A DNA stretch of 5,918 bases, taken from positions 1 through 5,918 of the forward strand of contig JANWVS010000152.1 in the NCBI GenBank assembly GCA_025056835.1, read 5' to 3'. The position numbers and the translations under genes were made by a program. Source of the stretch: Gemmataceae bacterium (GTDB taxonomy: Bacteria; Planctomycetota; Planctomycetia; Gemmatales; Gemmataceae). Below are positions 1-5,918 of the stretch, piece after piece; position 1 is the first letter of the stretch, and each line of letters opens with the position of its first letter. Under the pieces are notes generated by a model. That model was not told the origin of the DNA. It worked only from the letters and a program-made list of their open reading frames with translations, and did no database searches.

Positions 1-1
1 A

Positions 2-22
2 ATCGAGCTGCGCAAAGAGTAG
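2..22 (+). CDS. Possible C-terminal tail of an upstream gene (partial)
   Basis: The first bases can be read as a short in-frame stretch, Ile-Glu-Leu-Arg-Lys-Glu, followed by TAG at 20-22. The charged tail and codon choice resemble the end of a bacterial protein, and it would converge on the serine hydrolase gene whose stop is at 32-34. Only six codons are visible, so no product can be named and chance is a real alternative. Confidence 0.3.
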   Translation: MELRKE

Positions 23-31
23 CCGGCCGCG

Positions 32-1279
32 TTACCGTCCGTCTGTCGGCCACTGGAGGACCTTGGCGGCTGCTTGGTGCAAGAGCGGGTCGACCAGTTC
101 GCCGAGGTGCTGACCCTCGGCGTTGGTCCGGGCATTGAACAGGACCGCCCAGTTGATGCCGTCGAAACGGCGGACCAGAAGCGCGGCGGTGCCGTCGAAG
201 GCCCCGAGGTGCCAAGTGTTGTAGCCGCGTTGTTGCGGGCGGACGTTCCATCCGAGACCGTAGTAAACCTCGGCGGGATTGCCGTCCTTGTCGAGTCCCG
301 GCGATCCTTCCGGCCGTGCCAACATCGCTGCGATGGTCTGCGGTTTCAGGATGGGGCACTTGTCGGGATCGTCGAAGGCGCAGGCGAACTTGACGAGATC
401 GACGGCCGAGCTGAGCCAGCCGCCATGGGCGTCCATCGCTTCGAGGTACCAGGCGCCATAAGGGGCCGGCACGGGCTTGCCGAAATTCGGTCCCACGACA
501 GCCTGGGCCAGACGGGTCTTGGGGTCGCGATACTTCACTTCTCCCGGCGCCCGTTGCAGCGTTTTGCCGAGCCGTGTCGCAGCCATTCCCAAGGGTTTGC
601 AGACGTTGTCGCGGACAAAATTCTCGTACGATTGCCCGCTGACTTTTTCGATGATCCGGCCCAGGACGCAGTAACCGAAATTGGAATACGCAAAGCGGCT
701 GCCGGGGTCGAAATCCAGCGGCCGACCGAGCATGTAGCGGATAATGTGCGTGGGACCGGCCGGCGGGGCGACGCCGACTTCCCGTGCGATGTCCACCGGT
801 CGAAACATGGGATCGAACGACTGGTCCCGATCAAAGCCCGCTGTATGGTGCAACAGGTGGCGAATCGTGATCTCCTTCAGGCGCGGATCAGGGCGTTTTC
901 CCGGCAACGGCTTGAGACCGAGCAATGGGAACGCTTTGTCGTCAAGCGACAGTTTGCCGCGGTCGACCAACACGAGAATGGCGGCGGCTGTGATCGGCTT
1001 CGACAGACTGGCGATCCGGAACAGGGCCGTCGGCACGAGTTTTTCGCGAGCGTCGGGGTCGGCCCAGCCATAGCTGCGGCTGAAGATAAGTCGGCCGTCT
1101 TTGCTGATGGCGATGGCGGCGCCGCCGACCTGCTGGTCGCGAACCAAAGTGGTCAACAATTCGTTGAAAGGGGCCAGTTCGGCCACGGGCGGACCGGCCG
1201 TCGGCACAGCCTCGCCTGCCCCGTATGCGAAACCGACTGTTGCCAGCAGCAGCGCCGCGCCGCTAGGACATCGTCTCAC
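32..1279 (-). CDS. Exported serine hydrolase, beta-lactamase / class C PBP-like family
   Basis: The 415-residue protein belongs to the serine beta-lactamase-like superfamily (Beta-lactamase Pfam family, AmpC / D-aminopeptidase / esterase EstB type). All three active-site motifs are visible. The nucleophile motif SLSK is at residues 91-94 (Ser91, Lys94), YSN is at 198-200, and HLG at 357-359 takes the place of KTG. The family-typical LLHHTAGF segment is at 142-149. The N-terminus (MRRC, then an Ala/Leu-rich stretch to about residue 20, then AYGAGEA) looks like a Sec signal peptide, so the enzyme probably acts in the periplasm or outside the cell. The start is GTG at 1279, with AGGGGG six bases upstream; no in-frame ATG precedes the signal peptide. 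The gene is divergent from accD and shows no operon partner in the window. The substrate cannot be told from sequence: peptidase, esterase or transpeptidase-like activity are all possible, and a true antibiotic beta-lactamase is less likely given HLG in place of KTG. Confidence 0.92.
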   Translation of the reverse strand: MRRCPSGAALLLATVGFAYGAGEAVPTAGPPVAELAPFNELLTTLVRDQQVGGAAIAISKDGRLIFSRSYGWADPDAREKLVPTALFRIASLSKPITAAAILVLVDRGKLSLDDKAFPLLGLKPLPGKRPDPRLKEITIRHLLHHTAGFDRDQSFDPMFRPVDIAREVGVAPPAGPTHIIRYMLGRPLDFDPGSRFAYSNFGYCVLGRIIEKVSGQSYENFVRDNVCKPLGMAATRLGKTLQRAPGEVKYRDPKTRLAQAVVGPNFGKPVPAPYGAWYLEAMDAHGGWLSSAVDLVKFACAFDDPDKCPILKPQTIAAMLARPEGSPGLDKDGNPAEVYYGLGWNVRPQQRGYNTWHLGAFDGTAALLVRRFDGINWAVLFNARTNAEGQHLGELVDPLLHQAAAKVLQWPTDGR

Positions 1280-1285
1280 GGCTAT

Positions 1286-1291
1286 CCCCCT
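1286..1291 (-). promoter_or_regulatory. Ribosome binding site of the serine hydrolase
   Basis: On the minus strand AGGGGG lies six bases before the GTG at 1279-1277. It supports GTG as the true start, which also yields a well-formed signal peptide. Confidence 0.6.
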
Positions 1292-1445
1292 GGAGGCTCT
1301 GGGTTGATAGGCTCAGCTTATCAGGCCGAGATTCGGGCAGCGATGGCACCACTGGCGGCCGCGAGTGGAAAACCCCTTGACCCGATGGGCTTGGTTCCGT
1401 GAGATAGTAAGTGGGCTGAATAATTTCCTCGGTCGGACTTGTGGC

Positions 1446-1449
1446 GAGG
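1446..1449 (+). promoter_or_regulatory. Probable ribosome binding site of accD
   Basis: GAGG, within GGCGAGG, lies five bases before the GTG at 1455 and 14 bases before the ATG at 1464. This spacing favours the GTG as the accD start. Confidence 0.45.
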
Positions 1450-1454
1450 CCAGT

Positions 1455-2282
1455 GTGAACTCCATGACCAACGCCGGTCGGCCAAAACGCGGGGTGCCGG
1501 AAGGCCTCTGGATGCGATGCCCGCAGTGCAAGGCGGCCGTGTTTCGCAAGGAGGCGGAGGCCCGGCAGATGGTCTGTCCGCAATGCGATCATCATTTCTA
1601 TCTGCCGGCGCGGGAGCGGATCAAGCACTTATTGGATCAGGACAGTTTCGAGGAATGGTTCAGCGACTTGCGGCCCAAAGATCCGCTGGAGTTTAAGGAT
1701 CGCGTCCTTTATGGTCAACGGCTGAAAGCGGAACAGGCCAAGACCGGAATGTACGACGCGGCCGTGGTCGGGCGGGGTTTCATTCGCGGGCGGGCAGTGG
1801 TCTTTGGCGTGACGGATTTCGCGTTCATGGCCGGCAGCATGGGGTCGGTCGTCGGGGAAAAGCTGGCCCGGGCGACCGAAGAGGCCACGCGCCTGAAGCT
1901 GCCGCTGATCATCGTGAGTGGGTCGGGGGGTGGTGCCCGCATGCAGGAAGGGATCTTGTCGCTGATGCAAATGGCGAAGGTGTCGGCCGCATTGGCGCGC
2001 CATGATCGCGCCGGCGGGCTGTATTTGTCGATTCTGACGAATCCTACCATGGGAGGGGTGGCCGCCAGTTTCGCCCTGCAAGGCGACATCACCCTGGCCG
2101 AACCAGGAGCGTTGATCGGCTTCGCGGGCAAGAGGACGATCTGGAACACGGTGCGCTTGGAGCTGCCGGAAGGATTTCAGACCAGCGAATTCTTGCTGAA
2201 GCACGGTTTCATCGATCGCATCGTCCACCGTCGTGACCTGCGCACGGAAGTGGCTCGGTTGATTGACTACTGCGAAACCTGA
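1455..2282 (+). CDS. accD: Acetyl-CoA carboxylase carboxyltransferase subunit beta
   Basis: AccD pairs with AccA to form the carboxyltransferase, which moves the carboxyl group from biotin to acetyl-CoA to give malonyl-CoA, the first committed step of fatty acid synthesis in the cytoplasm. With the GTG start the protein is 275 residues, near the family's usual length. An N-terminal four-cysteine zinc ribbon has CPQC pairs at residues 22-25 and 41-44, preceded by the family-typical [12 protein letters not shown] segment. The crotonase-like core carries [12 protein letters not shown] (155-166), [12 protein letters not shown] (196-207), GFAGKR (222-227) and [12 protein letters not shown] (237-248). 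The loop SGSGGGAR has one more Gly than the SASGGAR I recall for E. coli. GTG at 1455 is preferred because GAGG lies five bases upstream; ATG at 1464 is a close alternative. The upstream frame to 1365 has no family resemblance. accA is not in this window. The kinase gene follows after 18 bp, probably in the same transcript. Confidence 0.96.
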   Translation: MNSMTNAGRPKRGVPEGLWMRCPQCKAAVFRKEAEARQMVCPQCDHHFYLPARERIKHLLDQDSFEEWFSDLRPKDPLEFKDRVLYGQRLKAEQAKTGMYDAAVVGRGFIRGRAVVFGVTDFAFMAGSMGSVVGEKLARATEEATRLKLPLIIVSGSGGGARMQEGILSLMQMAKVSAALARHDRAGGLYLSILTNPTMGGVAASFALQGDITLAEPGALIGFAGKRTIWNTVRLELPEGFQTSEFLLKHGFIDRIVHRRDLRTEVARLIDYCET

Positions 2283-2300
2283 ATCCACTGGGCGAAAGTC

Positions 2301-3200
2301 GTGGCGCTGTTCGATTCGTTGAAGAACTTGTTCAAATCGAAACCGGGGACTCCTTCCGCAAAGAAGAAGCAAGTACCGGTCGTCGACGTAGCCAAGCGCT
2401 TCGAGCTTCTGGGGCGGACCGGTCAAGGAAGCATGTCAAAGGTCTATCGCGCCCGCGACTCGAAGATCGGGCGCATCGTCTGTCTCAAAATCCTCGATCG
2501 CTTGAAAACCGAGAAGTTCAACGCCCGCTTTCCCGGTTTAGTCCGACCGACCGAGGGCGAGATCGGCATGCTGATGCGCCACAAAAACATCGTCCAGACA
2601 TTTGAACACGGTCTGACGACGGAAGGCGAAGAATACATCGTCATGGAATTGATCGACGGCGTGGGGCTGAACTTTCTCGTGGAGACCAAATCGCGCCAGC
2701 TGGAGGGCAACCGCGTCAACTACCTGCGGCAGCTCGCCGAAGGGCTGGAGCACATGCACAAGACCGGTTTTTTACACCGCGACATCTGTCCGCGCAACGT
2801 CATGGTCACCAACGACGGCGTGGTCAAGATCATCGATCTCGGCTTGTCGATCCCTTACAAACCAGAGTTCTGCCGGCCGGGCAACCGCACGGGCACGACT
2901 TTCTACCTGGCGCCGGAATTGGTCAAGCGCCAACCGACCGACCACCGCGTCGACATGTTTGCCCTGGGAGTGACGGCGTATGAGGTTTTCACCGGCACTT
3001 TGCCTTGGGAAAAAGCGACGTCGCTGCAAGTGCTGCTGAATTTGATGAACAGTCCCGGTCGGGATCCGCGCGAGGTCGTGCCGACGTTGGACGAGGAAAT
3101 CGTGAAATTTCTGAAAAAGGCCATCGAGCGCGACCCGCGCGACCGCTTTCAAAATCCCGAGCAGTTCCGAGCGGCGCTGGCGGAGTTGCCCGAGGTTTGA
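2301..3200 (+). CDS. Small cytoplasmic Ser/Thr-type (Hanks) protein kinase
   Basis: The 299-residue protein is almost entirely one protein kinase domain. The order is a Gly-rich loop GRTGQGSMSKVY (38-49), ATP-anchoring Lys63 in CLKIL, a likely helix-C Glu87, the catalytic loop HRDICPRN (159-166), the metal-binding DLG (179-181, in place of DFG), a YLAPE end of the activation segment (202-206), the structural DMFALG (218-223) and the conserved late Arg282 in DPRDRF. The Lys usually found two residues after the catalytic Asp is Cys163, and an Arg stands just before Asn166 as in tyrosine kinases. There is no transmembrane segment, PASTA, WD40 or other sensor domain. The first 25 residues form a short amphipathic, Lys-rich stretch that could touch membranes. 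The start is GTG at 2301 with only a weak purine-rich stretch before it; the next in-frame ATG lies inside the Gly loop, so it cannot be the start. The short gap after accD implies co-transcription. The substrate is unknown, and a regulator of lipid synthesis is only a guess from position. Confidence 0.93.
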   Translation: MALFDSLKNLFKSKPGTPSAKKKQVPVVDVAKRFELLGRTGQGSMSKVYRARDSKIGRIVCLKILDRLKTEKFNARFPGLVRPTEGEIGMLMRHKNIVQTFEHGLTTEGEEYIVMELIDGVGLNFLVETKSRQLEGNRVNYLRQLAEGLEHMHKTGFLHRDICPRNVMVTNDGVVKIIDLGLSIPYKPEFCRPGNRTGTTFYLAPELVKRQPTDHRVDMFALGVTAYEVFTGTLPWEKATSLQVLLNLMNSPGRDPREVVPTLDEEIVKFLKKAIERDPRDRFQNPEQFRAALAELPEV

Positions 3201-3214
3201 AGAAGCCCCGGGAC

Positions 3215-3703
3215 TTACGGCAATACCGTCGTCAGGACCTTCTCGGTTTGCGCAGCGCGGAAGCGGAGTAAACGGTCCCTGAGGTCGCGATCGTGGACGG
3301 CCAGGATCGCGGCGGCCAGCAGCGCGGCGTTGACGGCCCCGGCGTGCCCGATCGCCAGCGTGCCCACCGGTACACCGGCCGGCATTTGCACAATGGAGAA
3401 CAGCGAATCGACGCCGCGCAAGACTTGCGATTCGATCGGTACGCCGAGCACGGGGAGCACCGTCTTGGCGGCCGTCATGCCGGGCAAGTGGGCCGCACCG
3501 CCAGCGCCGGCAATTATGACTTTCAGACCGCGCGCTTCGGCGCCGGCAGCGTACTCGAACAACAAGTCGGGGGTTCGATGGGCGGAAACGACGCGTGCTT
3601 CGTAAGGAACTTCGAGCTGCCCAAGCGTGTCGGCAGCGTGCCGCATGGTTTCCCAGTCTGATTGGCTTCCCATGATGATGCCGACGAGCGGTTGAACCGG
3701 CAT
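3215..3703 (-). CDS. purE: N5-carboxyaminoimidazole ribonucleotide mutase (class I PurE)
   Basis: PurE catalyses the rearrangement of N5-CAIR to CAIR in de novo purine synthesis, in the cytoplasm. The 162-residue product matches the usual class I length. The phosphate and substrate-binding MGSQSDW is at 11-17, SAHRTP at 40-45 includes the catalytic His42, [11 protein letters not shown] is at 66-76, and [19 protein letters not shown] is at 97-115, followed by AIG and the AVNAALLAA helix. The frame is open upstream to 3874, but the ATG at 3703 is the real start: GGGGAGGA sits five bases before it and the protein begins exactly where PurE proteins do. purK is not adjacent. The gene converges on the kinase gene with 14 bp between stop codons and is divergent from the YheT-like hydrolase, so its promoter must lie within the annotated 5' part of that hydrolase's frame. 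No purine repressor site or riboswitch is evident. Confidence 0.97.
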   Translation of the reverse strand: MPVQPLVGIIMGSQSDWETMRHAADTLGQLEVPYEARVVSAHRTPDLLFEYAAGAEARGLKVIIAGAGGAAHLPGMTAAKTVLPVLGVPIESQVLRGVDSLFSIVQMPAGVPVGTLAIGHAGAVNAALLAAAILAVHDRDLRDRLLRFRAAQTEKVLTTVLP

Positions 3704-4784
3704 GAGAATCCTCCCCGCGGTTACCAGGCTATTCAACCGTGAAGGCGTGGGATCGGCAAGCGCGCACGCCGGACTGGCGCCACGGCAGCAGGCGCCGGGC
3801 CCGAGGGTGCGGTGTCGGCCGTTTCGTCCCTTGCCGCTGTTGAGCAATCCCCATGTCCAGACGGTGCTGGGCAATCTGTTGTCCTGGCCTCGGGATCATT
3901 ATCCCAGCCGTCTCGGAACCGTCGCGTTGCCGGATGGCGACGCCTTGGCGATTCACGATACGGTTCCGCCCCCGTGGCAGGTGGGCCAACCGGTCGCTGT
4001 CTTGGTGCATGGTTTGGGCGGCAGTCATCGTTCAGGCTACATGCGGCGGATCGCAAACCGCTTGGCGCTGGCGGGGCTGCGGGTTGTGCGGGTCGACCTG
4101 CGCGGCGCCGGCGCCGGGTTGACCTTGGCCAAACGGTTTTACAACGCCGCTTGCTCGGCCGACGTGCGCGCGGTCCTGGCTCAGCTACATGCCGCAACGC
4201 CGGCGTCGGCGCTGGTGTTGTTTGGTTTTTCCTTGGGCGGCAACATCGTTTTGAAGTTGGCGGGTGAGGACGGCGCGCGGCCCCATCCCGCTCTCAAAGC
4301 GGTCGTCGCCGTCGCGCCGCCGATCGACCTGGTGCGCTGTTCGGCGCTGCTGGAGCGGTTGCCGTGGTACGATCGCTTCTATGTCCGCCAGTTGATCGGC
4401 CAAGTGCAACAGCATGGGAAGCATGTGCCCGGGGTCGAGCCGATAGTTTTTCCAGCCGGGACCACGTTGCGGCAATTCGACGAGATCTACACGGCCCCGC
4501 GCTGGGGATTTTCCGGCGCCTTGGACTACTATCGCCGCGCGTCGGCGCTGCCCTGGCTGCCGAGCATTCGCGTGCCGACGCTGATCCTGACGGCGCGCGA
4601 CGATCCGTTGATTGCCGTGGCGCCCTTCCTGGAAACGAGCTTGCCAACGTCCGTGTCGCTCGAAATAGTAAGGCATGGCGGGCACTTGGGATTTTTGGGC
4701 GGCGACGGCCGCGGCGGCATCCGATGGGCGGAAACGCGGATTGTCGCCTGGGCGCTGGAGCAATTGGAAAGGGGCCCCGCGTGA
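3702..4784 (+). CDS. YheT-like alpha/beta-fold hydrolase
   Basis: This is a predicted esterase-like hydrolase of the YheT / COG0429 family, whose physiological substrate is unsettled. The family signature near the N-terminus is [15 protein letters not shown] (40-54, numbered from the ATG at 3702). HGLGG at 103-107 forms the oxyanion region, GFSLGG at 175-180 has nucleophile Ser177, RDDPLI at 299-304 supplies the acid (Asp300 or Asp301), and HGGHLGF at 325-331 holds the catalytic His328. There is no signal peptide, so it is probably cytoplasmic. The start is uncertain. ATG 3702 shares its CATG with the purE ATG, lacks a good ribosome site, and adds about 39 residues with no family resemblance. 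GTG 3747 and GTG 3807 are alternatives; the last would begin four residues before the conserved PF. The stop codon overlaps the start of the formylglycine-generating enzyme gene as GTGA, pointing to coupled translation. Confidence 0.9.
   Translation: MRILPAVTRLFNREGVGSASAHAGLAPRQQAPGPRVRCRPFRPLPLLSNPHVQTVLGNLLSWPRDHYPSRLGTVALPDGDALAIHDTVPPPWQVGQPVAVLVHGLGGSHRSGYMRRIANRLALAGLRVVRVDLRGAGAGLTLAKRFYNAACSADVRAVLAQLHAATPASALVLFGFSLGGNIVLKLAGEDGARPHPALKAVVAVAPPIDLVRCSALLERLPWYDRFYVRQLIGQVQQHGKHVPGVEPIVFPAGTTLRQFDEIYTAPRWGFSGALDYYRRASALPWLPSIRVPTLILTARDDPLIAVAPFLETSLPTSVSLEIVRHGGHLGFLGGDGRGGIRWAETRIVAWALEQLERGPA
3709..3716 (-). promoter_or_regulatory. Strong ribosome binding site of purE
   Basis: GGGGAGGA on the minus strand is five bases from the ATG at 3703-3701. 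It fixes the purE start and rules out the longer open frame that begins at 3874. Confidence 0.85.
4766..4774 (+). promoter_or_regulatory. Ribosome binding site of the FGE gene
   Basis: GGAAAGGGG lies inside the last codons of the YheT-like gene, six bases before the GTG at 4781. It supports GTG as the start and coupled translation with the upstream gene. Confidence 0.6.
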
Positions 4785-5918
4785 GCCGACCGCGAGTGAA
4801 ACCCGACGACGCGCGGCGCGCTGCCGCGCCATCGGCTGCCCCTCCGGCGCGATGGTGGTGGAACTGGGGCACCATGCTTGCCGCGGCGGCGGTGGTTGCT
4901 GCGGTTTACTTTGTCATTGAGACCATCGCGCCCAGCGACCCGCAAGCGCAACGGGCCGCGCAACTGCGTCGTCACCTGGCACCGCCGCGTCTGAATCCCA
5001 AGACCCCGCCTGGCCCCGCTCCGGAGGGAATGGTCTGGATCCCCGGCGGCGAATTCTGGATGGGAATCGACGAGGAGATCTTGCCCGAATGGAAATTCCC
5101 CGGCGATCTTTATCACGACGCGCGGTATGTCCACAAAGTGTACGTCGACGGTTTTTGGATGGACCAGACCGAGGTCACCAACGCCCAATGGGCGCGCTTC
5201 GTGGAAGCGACAAACTACCGGACCGTGGCCGAGCGTCAACCGAACCCCAAAGACTACCCTGGCGGCGAAGAAATGGCGCGGGAGAAGCCGGAACTTTTCG
5301 CCGAGCCGTTTTCGTTTGTCTTTGTCCGGCCCAAGGAGCGAGTGCCGCTGCCGCGGACTCCCGGCGAGATTTACGCCTGGTGGCGTCCAGTTCGGTACGC
5401 CGATTGGAAGCACCCGGAGGGACCGGGCAAAACTGCCGGCAAGCGCGACAACTATCCGGTCGTGCAGATCTGCTACGAAGATGCTCTCGCCTACTGCAAA
5501 TGGGCCGGCAAGCGCTTGCCCACCGAAGCCGAGTGGGAGTTCGCCGCCCGCGGCGGCTTGGATCGAAAGGTCTATTGCTGGGGGGACGAACGGACGCCCG
5601 GCGGCAAGTGGATGTGCAACGCCTGGCAGGGCGAATTTCCCAACGAAGACACCGGCGAAGACGGCTTCGTCGGACTGGCGCCGGTCGCCCAGTATCCCCC
5701 CAACGGCTACGGCCTGTACGACATGGCCGGCAACGTCTGGGAATGGTGTGCTGATTGGTATCAGCCGGATTATTATCTGTTGTGTCCCGAACGCAATCCT
5801 CAAGGTCCCGCCAGCGGTTTCGACCCTTCCGGCCTGGTAGCGGCCAAGCGCGTGCAGCGCGGCGGTTCGTTCTTGTGTGCCGACAGTTACTGTAAGCGCT
5901 ACCTTCCCGGCGCTCGCG
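4781..5918 (+). CDS. Membrane-anchored formylglycine-generating enzyme (FGE), 3' truncated
   Basis: FGE oxidises a cysteine in the Cys-x-Pro-x-Arg motif of type I sulfatases to formylglycine, using O2 and copper. The 379 visible codons run off the window end. A basic N-terminus (1-24) precedes a WWWNW stretch and one hydrophobic segment at about 29-46, suggesting an N-in signal anchor with the enzyme outside the cytoplasmic membrane. A Pro/Ala-rich linker leads to the SUMF1 domain, which begins with GMVWIPGGEFWMG (83-95). Further landmarks are MDQTEVTNAQWARF, DWKHPEGP, KRLPTEAEWEFAARGG (244-259), NAWQGEFP (280-287), GEDGF (292-296), GNVWEW (317-322) and RGGSFLCADSYCKRY (360-374). Cys366 and Cys371 match the catalytic pair Cys336/Cys341 of human FGE, spacing included; Asn280 and Asp294 fit the Ca-binding Asn259/Asp273. 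This separates it from SUMF1-fold proteins such as EgtB or lectin-like relatives. The start is GTG 4781, overlapping the YheT-like stop. No sulfatase gene is in view; the C-terminal end is missing. Confidence 0.93.
   Translation, partial: MSRPRVKPDDARRAAAPSAAPPARWWWNWGTMLAAAAVVAAVYFVIETIAPSDPQAQRAAQLRRHLAPPRLNPKTPPGPAPEGMVWIPGGEFWMGIDEEILPEWKFPGDLYHDARYVHKVYVDGFWMDQTEVTNAQWARFVEATNYRTVAERQPNPKDYPGGEEMAREKPELFAEPFSFVFVRPKERVPLPRTPGEIYAWWRPVRYADWKHPEGPGKTAGKRDNYPVVQICYEDALAYCKWAGKRLPTEAEWEFAARGGLDRKVYCWGDERTPGGKWMCNAWQGEFPNEDTGEDGFVGLAPVAQYPPNGYGLYDMAGNVWEWCADWYQPDYYLLCPERNPQGPASGFDPSGLVAAKRVQRGGSFLCADSYCKRYLPGAR

Larger units (their letters stand above)
1280..1454. promoter_or_regulatory. Divergent intergenic region, serine hydrolase / accD
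   Basis: These 175 bp separate two divergent genes and must hold both promoters. For accD a possible -35 box TTGACC is at 1377-1382, but the -10-like hexamers after it are poor: GATAGT at 1403-1408 has a 20-base spacer and TGAGAT at 1400-1405 has 17. An AT-richer AATAAT at 1419-1424 lacks a good -35 partner. No clear operator, inverted repeat or riboswitch is visible. The accD reading frame stays open back to 1365, but that extension does not resemble AccD. Confidence 0.35.

Noticed and set aside
32..1279. Reading the serine hydrolase as an antibiotic-resistance beta-lactamase
   Set aside because: The third motif is HLG and the family is dominated by esterases and peptidases; sequence alone does not support resistance.
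74..1402. 442-codon open frame on the plus strand opposite the serine hydrolase gene
   Set aside because: It is an antisense shadow produced by GC-rich codon structure. The minus-strand frame has all three catalytic motifs and a signal peptide; the plus product has no recognisable domain.
1365..1454. N-terminal extension of accD to an ATG at 1365
   Set aside because: The extra 30 residues do not resemble AccD, and a ribosome site fits GTG 1455. This stretch more likely holds the promoter and leader.
1629..2426. 265-codon minus-strand frame across accD
   Set aside because: It is antisense to a clear accD and has no domain resemblance.
3203..3216. Near-palindrome AAGCCCCGGGACTT between the kinase and purE stops as a bidirectional terminator
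   Set aside because: It has a mismatch and no loop; folding would leave too short a stem, and no T-run follows on either strand.
3704..3874. N-terminal extension of purE to 3874
   Set aside because: The strong ribosome site before ATG 3703 and the normal PurE N-terminus make the extension unnecessary.
4529..5803. 424-codon open frame on the minus strand across the YheT-like and FGE genes
   Set aside because: It spans the junction of two well-supported plus-strand genes, its product is rich in Arg, Gly and Pro with no recognisable motif, and the plus-strand frames explain the sequence fully.

Overview
This is a GC-rich, gene-dense bacterial window with no RNA genes, insertion sequences, CRISPR arrays or large repeats that I can see. 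Its gene content fits a planctomycete, possibly Pirellulales-like. The pointers are a lone accD followed by a small Ser/Thr-type kinase, a membrane-anchored formylglycine-generating enzyme (FGE; planctomycetes are known for very large sulfatase sets), and frequent GTG starts. This assignment is inference from gene content and style, not from a marker gene.

Layout from left to right. Positions 2-22 may be the last codons of a plus-strand gene entering from outside the window. Positions 32-1279 (minus) encode an exported serine hydrolase of the beta-lactamase / penicillin-binding-protein-like family. A 175 bp divergent intergenic region (1280-1454) follows. Next come accD (acetyl-CoA carboxylase carboxyltransferase beta subunit, 1455-2282) and, 18 bp later, a compact kinase (2301-3200), probably co-transcribed. 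The kinase converges on purE (3215-3703, minus), with 14 bp between their stop codons. purE is divergent from a YheT-like alpha/beta hydrolase (up to 4784), and the two annotated ATGs share one CATG. The hydrolase overlaps by GTGA with a formylglycine-generating enzyme (4781 to the window end, truncated), which forms a second plus-strand transcription unit.

How the genes relate: accD (first step of fatty acid synthesis) and purE (purine synthesis) are housekeeping. The kinase beside accD could link signalling to lipid synthesis, but that rests on position only. The FGE should activate type I sulfatases by converting a Cys in their active-site motif to formylglycine. It keeps both catalytic cysteines, so it is a genuine copper-type FGE and not one of the many catalytically different SUMF1-domain proteins.

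I found no convincing evidence for a wholly new system. The points most worth a second look are the tyrosine-kinase-like catalytic loop of the kinase, its amphipathic N-terminus, its tight linkage to accD, and the membrane-anchored, cysteine-rich FGE translationally coupled to a YheT hydrolase.
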